Below, one piece after another: positions 41,987 through 49,055 of a stretch of 64,000 nucleotides of DNA (its first letter is position 1; each line of letters opens with the position of its first letter). Location of the stretch: assembly GCA_032586195.1 (NCBI GenBank), contig JAWHQP010000001.1:248001-312000 (forward strand), written 5' to 3'. The notes under the pieces are model-generated. The model worked only from the letters and a program-made list of their open reading frames with translations. It made no database searches and was not told the origin of the DNA. The position numbers and the translations under genes were made by a program. The stretch comes from JAWHQP01 sp032586195 (GTDB lineage: Bacteria > Pseudomonadota > Gammaproteobacteria > Enterobacterales > Pasteurellaceae).

Positions 41987-42923
41987 AATGTTTACCTCTA
42001 AGAATTGAGTTAAAGTTATTAATTTCTATTTGATTTTTAATATGTCCATCTGATAAATAAATATCTCCGTGTAACTGCGCAGCATCAAAAATATATATTG
42101 ATGGAATCGGTGGTAACGTAGTAGCGTAAGGAGGATATTCTTTATCCAATAAACATAAAATAACTCGCTGTGTTAATAACCCTTCTGCAACAGGAGGAAA
42201 ACCAGCAAAAATAGGAAGCGTGTCATTTTCTTTGATCCATTCTAATAATTTCTGGTATGAAGGGAATAGAGGAAACCTAGGAGACCACAGTTTTAGCATT
42301 CTTTCTGTTTTGCTACTGCGGGCAAGACTGGCAATAGACTTGGAGTCGGGAAAATCATACCATTCTTCAATAGGCATGCTAGATTTAAGGAATTTATATA
42401 AATGAGCAGTCCAACCAATAACGGAACATGCTAGAATCACTTTGCATGTATCTTCATTTCGAAAAGCCTGATGTAAAGCAAATTTTTCATCTATCAGCGA
42501 AAAATCTACTTGATCAAGAATTAGATCACAACCTTTAACAAAATTTTCGGCGGTCTGTCGGGTAATTCCTTCTTCAAATATTTCAATATCAACATCTCTA
42601 GCTATGTTGTAAGCCATTTCACCAACTACAGCTGCTTTATTTTTGCCTACATTTTCAATATTTGCACCTAACTGGCGGTTAATGTTTGTATAATCAAATG
42701 TATCGGGATCTGCTATTTTTATCTTCTTAATGCCAAATCGTGCCAGGCGAACGGCCATAGCACCACCTATGCCACCAGCTCCTGCAATGCTGACAGTCAT
42801 TTTTGACAAGCGTTCCTGTGCTTTTTGTTGTTCTCTTGCATCAATACCTAAAAATGGTAACGTGCGATTTACTCGTTTTAAATAAATTTCATCATCTTTC
42901 TGTGATTTTAGTAGAATAGACAT
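41976..42923 (-). CDS. ThiF/MoeB/E1-like adenylating enzyme
   Basis: A 315-residue protein with the E1-type Rossmann core: SIAGAGGIGGAMAVRLARFG (45-64; ATP loop GAGGIGG), D72-x-D74, NINRQLG (80-86) with the Arg finger, and K94/K96. The zinc CxxC pairs of MoeB/ThiF are missing, and I see no obvious catalytic cysteine loop, so it may adenylate a small carboxylate or short peptide rather than transfer sulfur. The C-terminal half (about 190-315) is unlike MoeB. No ubiquitin-like partner (GG-ending protein) is found nearby. Start directly follows the GNAT stop, with AGGAAG upstream. Confidence 0.82.
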   Translation of the reverse strand: MSILLKSQKDDEIYLKRVNRTLPFLGIDAREQQKAQERLSKMTVSIAGAGGIGGAMAVRLARFGIKKIKIADPDTFDYTNINRQLGANIENVGKNKAAVVGEMAYNIARDVDIEIFEEGITRQTAENFVKGCDLILDQVDFSLIDEKFALHQAFRNEDTCKVILACSVIGWTAHLYKFLKSSMPIEEWYDFPDSKSIASLARSSKTERMLKLWSPRFPLFPSYQKLLEWIKENDTLPIFAGFPPVAEGLLTQRVILCLLDKEYPPYATTLPPIPSIYIFDAAQLHGDIYLSDGHIKNQIEINNFNSILRGKHYEK

Positions 42924-43463
42924 TTATACTTCCTTAAGCATTAAATAGACATTCCCATAGTGTGGACTTTTTACAGTGACTCCCGTTAATAATTGAAAAC
43001 TTAATTTTTCAAAGTAAGTTACCATATAACTATTACAATCTAATACTAAATATTGTCTATTTAGTTTATGAGTGAATTCTTCAGCCGTCCTTATTAACTC
43101 TCGACTAATTCCTCGTTTCCTATAACGTTTATTAATGATGAGCTTGGTGAGAAAAATATAATTCTTATGTAAAACATTTTTTAGCATACTCATATAGTAT
43201 GAATTTCTAATGGTAACCATATCTGATAACCGAACACTTCCTACAATTTCTTTGTTATTTAAAATACAAAATAACGACGAATTTGGTTCTAAATCATCAA
43301 ATATAATTTGTTTGGAATGGTTTAAGTCTGTTATCTTTCTTTTCATTTCATTGTGATAAACATCATACCAAAATTTATACACAGGTAGCCTATCCTTAGC
43401 AACTTTGGGAAGTTCGCATAATTCAAATTTATTTTGTAGATATAATTTTGACTTTTCTAGCAT
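42924..43463 (-). CDS. GNAT-fold protein resembling N-acyl amino-acid synthases
   Basis: A 179-residue protein. The start region VYKFWYDVYHNEM (28-40) resembles the opening W/Y-x-x-V-Y-x-x-E motif of autoinducer synthases and FeeM-type N-acyl amino-acid synthases. The acyl/acetyl-CoA loop is INKRYRKRGISREL (110-123), a Q/R-x-x-G-x-A variant. It ends VYLMLKEV. It could acylate the amino group of a small molecule; acyl donor and acceptor are unknown. It lies 46 bases after ogt and abuts the ThiF-like gene with no gap. The island gene is AT-rich, unlike core genes. Confidence 0.72.
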   Translation of the reverse strand: MLEKSKLYLQNKFELCELPKVAKDRLPVYKFWYDVYHNEMKRKITDLNHSKQIIFDDLEPNSSLFCILNNKEIVGSVRLSDMVTIRNSYYMSMLKNVLHKNYIFLTKLIINKRYRKRGISRELIRTAEEFTHKLNRQYLVLDCNSYMVTYFEKLSFQLLTGVTVKSPHYGNVYLMLKEV

Positions 43464-43509
43464 ATGTACATCTCTTTCGTGTTATATAGTTATTTTATTA
43501 AATAATAAC

Positions 43510-43977
43510 CTAGAAATTTTTTTCATGTTCCAATAACCATCTTTTAGTCTTCAATCCACCTGCATATCCATTAAGTTTATTAGCTGAATTCAATACTCTG
43601 TGACATGGAACGATTATTGAAATTTTGTTATGAGCGCATGCAAGACCAACTGCTCTTGCTTTTTTTGCTGATCCTATGCTTTCCGCAATTTGTTTATAAG
43701 TAGTTGTTGAGCCTAGGGGAATTTTTACTAGTTCCATATAAACAGTATTAAAAAAATGAGACTCTACTTCAATTAATGGTAGTCTAAAATCTATTAATTC
43801 TCTATTAAAATATAGGGACAATTGTAATTTACACTCTTCAGTAATAGTATTAGGAATTGTGTTTAATTTTTTATTAGAAAATAATACCGATATAAGGTAT
43901 CTATCAGAAGATATAATATTAGCGAAACGCCAAGGGAAGCTTTGAGGACATATTAACTGATCATTAAATAACATCAC
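43510..43977 (-). CDS. Methylated-DNA--[protein]-cysteine S-methyltransferase (Ogt/MGMT type)
   Basis: A 155-residue suicide repair protein that removes methyl from O6-methylguanine. The acceptor motif IVPCHRVL puts the nucleophilic Cys at 125. The upstream wing GSTTTYKQIAESIGSAKKARAVGLACAHN is the DNA-binding helix-turn-helix region with the Arg finger (R108). The N-terminal region is shorter than E. coli Ogt but complete for the class. Start overlaps the stop of the Ada-AlkA gene by 4 bases, so the two repair proteins are coupled. It supplies the activity that the neighbouring fusion lacks. Confidence 0.92.
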   Translation of the reverse strand: MMLFNDQLICPQSFPWRFANIISSDRYLISVLFSNKKLNTIPNTITEECKLQLSLYFNRELIDFRLPLIEVESHFFNTVYMELVKIPLGSTTTYKQIAESIGSAKKARAVGLACAHNKISIIVPCHRVLNSANKLNGYAGGLKTKRWLLEHEKNF

Positions 43978-45356
43978 AAATTACTCCATAATTGAATACT
44001 TAGGTAACTTTTCCACGGTGAGGACTTTTCTTCATCAAAATATTTAAGATCTTTTAATACTTTTTTAATACCAAGATCACTTCCCATCCAGATGTTAGAG
44101 TTATTAAAAGCTCTTAGTTTTATATAATTTATAGTCCACTCCCCAATCCCTTTAACTAAAATTAATTCATCAATATCTTTTTCAAAGTTGTGTTCTAAGC
44201 ACCATTGAGAAAATAAATAAAGAGTATTTTTCTTTGAATTCATTAATTTTAATTTATCTAATTTTTCTTTAGCTACATCTACAGGCAGAGGAAAGTAAGT
44301 ATTACCATATTCATCAAGTTTTGCGAATTCTGCTACAAATTGATTTAAAAGATTAGTAGCTGCCGCTACAGATACCTGTTGTCCACAGATCGCTCTGATT
44401 CCAGCTTCAAACGGACTAAACACACCAGGAATATGCAAACCTGGTTTAATAGCTAAATCAGGATAAGAATTTGATAAATTATCTTCTATTAAGGCAATAT
44501 TGCTATTTAAATCAAATACAGAGTAAATATGTTTTAATAGTTTTTGTAACACAGGAAGAAATTTTTTTGAAAGTAGTATATGAAATATATTATTCTCTGG
44601 ATATATTTCAACTTTACCATATATTCCATCGAATATAATATTCTTACTATAGATTCTACCATTGATAAACTCTACTGAAGTTATCAATCTTTTAGATTGA
44701 AAATTAAGAAAATAATCCCAATCATAGTTTGACTGATATGGAACTTTAATATGAATTTTCTTATTTCTCATAACACTTTTTTCTATTTTTTTGTCTTTTA
44801 GAGCTTTTACCTTTCCTGGAGATAAACCTATATGCTTCTTCAATAAATCATAAAAACCTGTCAAATAGCTGTAACCACATAATTCAGAAATCTCATTGAT
44901 TGATAAATTTGAATTTTTCAACAATTTTTCTGCAAAAATGGCTTTATTAATATTTTGAAATTTTTTTAATGATACACCACAATATTTTATAAATATTTTA
45001 TTTAGGTTACGTGGTGACGTGAAAAACTGCTTTGAAATTTCTACCACAGAGGATGTTATTAATTCGCCTGATTGAATTTTTGATATAATATTACTAACTA
45101 TTACTGATTGTTTAGAAACTGTATCATATGTTGGAGAGTACTCAGGTTTACAACGTAAACAAGGGCGAAAACCTTCTGCGATAGCCTCTTCTTTAGTATT
45201 AAAATACTTCACGTTTTTTTCTAAAGGTAGCTTTGCAGGACATATAGTCCGACAAAAAATACCGGTAGACTTAACGGCGATAAAAAATTTTCCATCAAAT
45301 CTTGGATCGCGGCTCAATCTTGCTTGCTGGTAAATGCGTATTAAACTTGGTTTCAT
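43974..45356 (-). CDS. Ada sensor-AraC activator fused to AlkA DNA glycosylase
   Basis: A 460-residue fusion. Residues 1-80: Ada N-terminal zinc domain with Cys35, Cys39, Cys66 and Cys69 (GIFCRTIC, RPCLRCKPE), where Cys35 takes a methyl from methyl-phosphotriesters. Residues about 85-185: AraC-type helix-turn-helix (NLSINEISELCGYSYLTGFYDLLKK). Residues about 200-455: AlkA glycosylase, with AlkA_N segment, FEAGIRAICGQQVS, helix-hairpin-helix KGIGEWTINYI (402-412) and catalytic Asp427 in GSDLGIKK. It should sense alkylation, activate its own operon and excise 3-methyladenine. It heads the six-gene operon. The MGMT domain of E. coli Ada is missing and is supplied by the next gene. Confidence 0.9.
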   Translation of the reverse strand: MKPSLIRIYQQARLSRDPRFDGKFFIAVKSTGIFCRTICPAKLPLEKNVKYFNTKEEAIAEGFRPCLRCKPEYSPTYDTVSKQSVIVSNIISKIQSGELITSSVVEISKQFFTSPRNLNKIFIKYCGVSLKKFQNINKAIFAEKLLKNSNLSINEISELCGYSYLTGFYDLLKKHIGLSPGKVKALKDKKIEKSVMRNKKIHIKVPYQSNYDWDYFLNFQSKRLITSVEFINGRIYSKNIIFDGIYGKVEIYPENNIFHILLSKKFLPVLQKLLKHIYSVFDLNSNIALIEDNLSNSYPDLAIKPGLHIPGVFSPFEAGIRAICGQQVSVAAATNLLNQFVAEFAKLDEYGNTYFPLPVDVAKEKLDKLKLMNSKKNTLYLFSQWCLEHNFEKDIDELILVKGIGEWTINYIKLRAFNNSNIWMGSDLGIKKVLKDLKYFDEEKSSPWKSYLSIQLWSNL

Positions 45357-45454
45357 GCTTAATTAGTTTTCCTGTTTGCCTTTCTCTGTTAGTAGTTTAT
45401 ATCATTTGTGAAGTGATTACTTTACAAAAATAGGAACTTAATAATAATCATTCT

Positions 45455-45835
45455 ATGAAAAGAATTGTTTACATATTATTCTTTGTTTATCATCAAGTTG
45501 TAATGGCCAATACAGTAAAAACTGGTGATATATGCCATGAAGCCGATTATTACTGGGGTGGAGTATGGGTACCTTATGGTGATAATCAGTTGATTTGTGA
45601 TTACTGGACAACCAATAATCTTGTTTCTGATAGTGATGAAGAAATCTCCTAAGAGAAATATCAAGTACATAAAGAAACAAGTGGTGAAACTGACTCAAAT
45701 AGTGATGATTACACTGAAGAGTCTGAGTCTGTTCCAGCCATAGATGATATAAAAACTGAAACAGATAATAAAAACGAGAATGAGGGGTACAGTTACTTGA
45801 CTAAACTTAAATTGAAAAGTAAAGAAATAACTTAA
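45455..45835 (+). pseudogene. Small secreted acidic protein broken by one in-frame stop
   Basis: A frame of 126 codons begins MKRIVYILFFVYHQVVMANT, a likely signal peptide. It continues with a Tyr/Trp-rich part (YYWGGVWVPYGDNQLICDYW, two Cys) and reaches SDSDEEIS. A single TAA at 45650-45652 follows. The same frame then stays open for 60 more codons, strongly acidic (SDDYTEESESVP) and ending basic (LTKLKLKSKEIT), to TAA at 45833. Only one base change separates it from a full gene. It may be a recent pseudogene or use read-through. Family unknown. It diverges from the Ada-AlkA operon. Confidence 0.6.
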
Positions 45836-46205
45836 TTATATTATTATTCAACAGAAGAAGTAAAACAATCGACAATCTTACATATAAAAAGCATATGTAT
45901 ATGAAATGTTATAAATATATACTAAATTTGGTTTTTCAAAGATTAATTATCTAGCTAATATTTTTTAGTCAATTATAAGTTAGAAAAATCTAATATCGGT
46001 ACAATTTTCTCTACTTTAATTTACATAAAACTTTATAATACTCATCTATCAATTATCTCTTTTAGGTTTACTGGAATTCTATCTTTTCATTAATTTTTTG
46101 ACGAATACCAATTCTATTATGAATATCAACCATATTAACCAATCATTCAAAGTACAGTTTCGAATTAATTCATTAATCCTATTGATACCATTCATTGCCT
46201 TTAGA
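45836..46205. other. AT-rich non-coding stretch of the island
   Basis: About 370 bases, strongly AT-rich, with no open frame, RNA or repeat that I can support. It separates the broken secreted-protein gene from the integrase remnant and may be decayed mobile DNA. Confidence 0.6.
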
Positions 46206-46376
46206 GTGACGACAACTCCAAACCTAATTATGTGACTCAGAAATCATTAGGACATAAGGACATTAGAACAACTCTCGGTTACATCGGGCATGATGTTGAT
46301 ATGATTAAAAACATGTGGATATATTATAAAAATCAAGAAAGCGAGCCAATCTTATTTGGCTCGCTTTTGTACTTTT
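46206..46376 (+). pseudogene. C-terminal remnant of a tyrosine recombinase (integrase)
   Basis: 46206-46259 encodes ...NYVTQKSLGHK. The frame then shifts by one base near 46260 and 46262 onwards encodes IRTTLGYIGHDVDMIKNMW. Together they match the end of tyrosine recombinases: box II LGHK-x-I-x-TT-x-x-Y with the catalytic tyrosine. Everything upstream (the catalytic Arg and core domain) is gone. The end runs into the terminator shared with yqgA. It marks the right edge of the island as former integrative-element DNA. Confidence 0.55.
46341..46368. terminator. Bidirectional terminator at the island-yqgA junction
   Basis: GCGAGCCAA-TCTTAT-TTGGCTCGC followed by TTTT on the plus strand and a T-rich stretch on the minus strand; it serves leftward yqgA. 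Confidence 0.88.
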
Positions 46377-46379
46377 TAG

Positions 46380-47102
46380 TTAAGCAAAATATTTTAACCA
46401 CATAGCTGAAATCGGCATCACAATGAATAAAGCAGGTAACATATTGGCTACCTGAAAGTTTTTAATATTGCAGATACGTAAACCGGTGGCCACCATAAGC
46501 ATACCGCCGGTCGCGCCGAAGTCTGCCCGTAGTTCGGGCGTAATAAACGGAATAATGAAAATAGCGCAATAAGCCAGAATGAGCTGTACTATGGTTTGCG
46601 GAACAGCAATCGCTGCAACGGGCATGCCGAGAGTGGTACCGAAAATTATTGCGGTGAAGAAATCCAAAGCGGCCTTGATAATCAGAATGCTGCCGTCTCC
46701 GCTAATTCCTTCGTTCATCGCCCCGAAGATACCGGTACCACTGAAAGAAAATAAAATCATCACGCCGACGAATTTTTGTAGAAATTCCTGATGTGAATAT
46801 CCGCTGGTATGATTGGCCGGAAAAATTTTCTCTACCACGCCTTTGGCCGATGAAGCCAGCCGGTTAATAGCGTTTTCCAATAACATTATTTCGCCGATAA
46901 TAGTGCCGATCAACAGGGCAAGTATCATAGCGGGCATATAAGCCACTTTCGCCACCATGACAATCCCCATGCACATAGAACAAAGTCCGAATAAGAGCGT
47001 GAGATTGGTACGCAAACGTTCCGGAATACGTCCGCCGATCATCGCCCCCAGAAGTCCGCCGATAATAATAGCTCCCGCATTGATATAGGGTCCAATAATC
47101 AT
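46380..47102 (-). CDS. yqgA: DUF554 membrane protein YqgA
   Basis: A 240-residue polytopic membrane protein of family DUF554. It begins MIIGPYINAGAIIIGGLLGAMIGGRIPERL, the family start, and shows about seven hydrophobic segments. The short loop EIMLLENAINRLASSAKGVVEKI is also typical. Function is unknown; it is presumed to be a transporter. It is monocistronic on the reverse strand, between the island and exbBD-tonB. It is the first gene with core-like base composition after the island. Confidence 0.88.
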   Translation of the reverse strand: MIIGPYINAGAIIIGGLLGAMIGGRIPERLRTNLTLLFGLCSMCMGIVMVAKVAYMPAMILALLIGTIIGEIMLLENAINRLASSAKGVVEKIFPANHTSGYSHQEFLQKFVGVMILFSFSGTGIFGAMNEGISGDGSILIIKAALDFFTAIIFGTTLGMPVAAIAVPQTIVQLILAYCAIFIIPFITPELRADFGATGGMLMVATGLRICNIKNFQVANMLPALFIVMPISAMWLKYFA

Positions 47103-47162
47103 GAATAGTCCTTATTAAAATATAGATTGAATATGTGTAGATATGAAATATCAGAATTCGGA

Positions 47163-47193
47163 ATGAAAAAAGAGCGGTGTCATAAACCGCTCC
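47163..47193 (-). terminator. Intrinsic terminator of exbBD-tonB
   Basis: On the reverse strand GAGCGGTTTATGACACCGCTC followed by TTTTTT, about 30 bases after the tonB stop. Confidence 0.9.
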
Positions 47194-47225
47194 TGCATTG
47201 TACGCTTATTTGCCCGAATAGCAAC

Positions 47226-47996
47226 TTATTGAATGGTAAAGCTGATCGGTACGCTGAGTGCGGAAGGCATACCTGCCGGTTTAGGACCGATTGAACGAGC
47301 ACTTTGTACCGCACTGAGTGCCGAATTATCTAAATCTTCCGAACCTGAGGATTTGATAACGTGTTCTCCGCTGATTGATCCGTCCGTACCAATATTGAAT
47401 GCCACGGTAACAATTCCTTGTTTGCGCATCATTTTGGCGCGTTGCGAATATTTTTTATGACGTTCGATTTCACGACGAACAGCACTTTTATAAGCATCGA
47501 TTTCAGAACTGCTATGGCCTTTACCCGCAAGATTAGGGTTATTTGTTGTCACATTACCGCTAACCCCCGTGGCTACTGAATTTACATTTGCATTAGAAAT
47601 AACCACACGTTCCGCTTTAACGCCTTCTTGCTGCGGTACGGGTTTATCAAACACTTTCGGAGGTCGTTCTTTCTTCGGTTTCTCTTTTGGTTTTTCCTTT
47701 GGTTTCTCTTTAGGCTTTTCCTTCGGCTTTTCTTTTGGTTTCTCGGTTTTTTTTACCGTCGGATCCGCAACAGCCTCTTTTTCCACCGGCTCTTCTTTTA
47801 CTTCGGGTTCAGGTTCCGGGGGAGTTTCTTCAATTATGGTCGCCATCATCATTTCCATTGAAATATTGGTATCAATTAATTTGGCTGCGTAGCCGTTGGC
47901 TGAATCATCCTGTCGGAGTGACAACAGCAACGCCGCCGCAATTCCGCCGTGAAAGACCAGCGAACCGAGAACACCAACCCACGTACGCTTCTGCAT
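47226..47996 (-). CDS. tonB: TonB energy-transducing protein
   Basis: A 256-residue periplasm-spanning protein that passes proton-motive energy from ExbBD to outer-membrane receptors. An N-terminal anchor (VGVLGSLVFHGGIAAALLL) with the conserved His is followed by a Pro/Glu region and six EKPK units (residues 85-108), then KERPPK. The C-terminal TonB domain (about 170-256) has SAVRREIERHKKYSQRAKMMRKQGIVTVAF. The proline-lysine spacer is long relative to its size. It is last of leftward exbB-exbD-tonB, as in Haemophilus, and one base after the exbD stop. Confidence 0.96.
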   Translation of the reverse strand: MQKRTWVGVLGSLVFHGGIAAALLLSLRQDDSANGYAAKLIDTNISMEMMMATIIEETPPEPEPEVKEEPVEKEAVADPTVKKTEKPKEKPKEKPKEKPKEKPKEKPKKERPPKVFDKPVPQQEGVKAERVVISNANVNSVATGVSGNVTTNNPNLAGKGHSSSEIDAYKSAVRREIERHKKYSQRAKMMRKQGIVTVAFNIGTDGSISGEHVIKSSGSEDLDNSALSAVQSARSIGPKPAGMPSALSVPISFTIQ

Positions 47997-47997
47997 A

Positions 47998-48384
47998 TTA
48001 TTTGCCTTTTTCTTTCATAGTGACGATGGCGACGTTTTTGATGTCATTTTTTGCCATTAAATCGGTAATGGAAACAAAATCCTGGAATGAAGATTTCGCA
48101 TCAACTTTTAAAGTGACCTTCTGTTCTTTATTCCAAGTGGCTATTTCTTTTTCCAAGTCAGGCAACTGAATCGGTTTATCATTAAAATAAATTTCACCTT
48201 GTTCCGTTACAGTGAGCAATTTAGCCAGGTCATCGGCTTTAAACGCCACGGTTGATGAGGCCTTAGGCACATTAACTTGAATTTTTCCCTGTGAAATAAA
48301 GGAAGCGGTGATTAACACGATTGCCAGCAGCACCAACATAATGTCGATGAATGGAATAATGTTGATTTCATCAAATTTTTTCAT
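47998..48384 (-). CDS. exbD: TonB-system proton channel subunit ExbD
   Basis: A 128-residue inner-membrane protein with one transmembrane helix. It starts MKKFDEINIIPFIDIMLVLLAIVLI; the Asp in FIDIMLVLL is the proton-carrying residue. The periplasmic domain follows (KVTLKVDAKSSFQDFVSITDLM). The ATG overlaps the exbB stop by one base, so they are translationally coupled. Confidence 0.96.
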   Translation of the reverse strand: MKKFDEINIIPFIDIMLVLLAIVLITASFISQGKIQVNVPKASSTVAFKADDLAKLLTVTEQGEIYFNDKPIQLPDLEKEIATWNKEQKVTLKVDAKSSFQDFVSITDLMAKNDIKNVAIVTMKEKGK

Positions 48385-48839
48385 TATTCACCTACATGTT
48401 TTTGACTGTTCAGGGCTTTCCATTTCAAACGATTTACTTCTACTTTACGGCCCAGCGCGCTATAGAACACCATAGACGGAATAGCAACCAGAATACCTAC
48501 TGCGGTGGCTTTTAGTGCTAAGGACAGATGCAGCATGATGGCTGAGGCATCAATATCTCCGCCGGAATTACCCAAATCATAGAAAGTCAATAGAATCCCG
48601 ATAACGGTACCGAGCAAACCGACATAGGGGGCGTTTGCTCCGACGGTGGAAATGATGGTGAGATGGCGGTTAAGATCTATATCCAATTCATGGATATTGC
48701 TGTAAGACCGTACTTTTACCCGGTTTAGAAAAATAAAGCGTTCAATAACAAATACCACCATAAGAAAGCTCATAATAGCTAATAAACCGAGAATAATATA
48801 GTCGCTATAACTTTTTAAAAAATCAAATAAAGCAGTCAT
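48384..48839 (-). CDS. exbB: TonB-system proton channel subunit ExbB
   Basis: A 151-residue membrane protein with three transmembrane helices, the short Haemophilus form lacking the long N-terminal extension of E. coli ExbB (244). The conserved channel segment is STVGANAPYVGLLGTVIGILLTF (about 60-82) and ATAVGILVAIPSMVFYSALG near the third helix. It heads the operon. A Fur-like palindrome lies 62 bases upstream. Confidence 0.95.
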   Translation of the reverse strand: MTALFDFLKSYSDYIILGLLAIMSFLMVVFVIERFIFLNRVKVRSYSNIHELDIDLNRHLTIISTVGANAPYVGLLGTVIGILLTFYDLGNSGGDIDASAIMLHLSLALKATAVGILVAIPSMVFYSALGRKVEVNRLKWKALNSQKHVGE

Positions 48840-48900
48840 TTTTAATCCTTGAATTTTTAGTCCTTAAATAGAAGGGCGGATAAATATGTAGTAGTTAAAT

Positions 48901-48915
48901 TGAGAATTAATTTCA
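48901..48915 (-). promoter_or_regulatory. Fur-box-like palindrome upstream of exbB
   Basis: TGAGAAT-T-AATTTCA fits the 7-1-7 Fur consensus (TGATAAT-N-ATTATCA) at 11 of 14 positions. It lies within a longer AATTGA-type dyad. Iron repression of exbBD-tonB is expected from the family. Confidence 0.5.
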
Positions 48916-49024
48916 ATTAGGTTCGGAATTCTAACAGACTAAATAGCCATGGTAAATATCACCGACAGGTAATTTCTGTGAATTAGATCAAATGAAAATA
49001 GATAAAAATGCTTCGCGATAAAGA

Positions 49025-49045
49025 CAGGCCCTGGTGAAGGGCCTG
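49025..49045 (-). terminator. Hairpin terminator of the ABC transporter gene
   Basis: CAGGCCC-TTCACCA-GGGCCTG on the reverse strand, followed by TCTTTATC. The T-run is weak, so termination is likely but not certain. Confidence 0.55.
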
Positions 49046-49055
49046 ACGGGCGGGG

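Noticed and set aside
45357..45454. Ada box upstream of the Ada-AlkA gene
   Set aside because: No AAAGCGCA or AAT-GCAA-type element is visible. A TATAAA -10 exists but without a convincing -35, so I did not annotate a promoter.
47569..48169. Forward open frames opposite tonB and exbD (107 and 144 codons)
   Set aside because: They mirror the TonB Lys/Pro repeats as Phe-rich sequence. This is a composition artefact, not a membrane protein.
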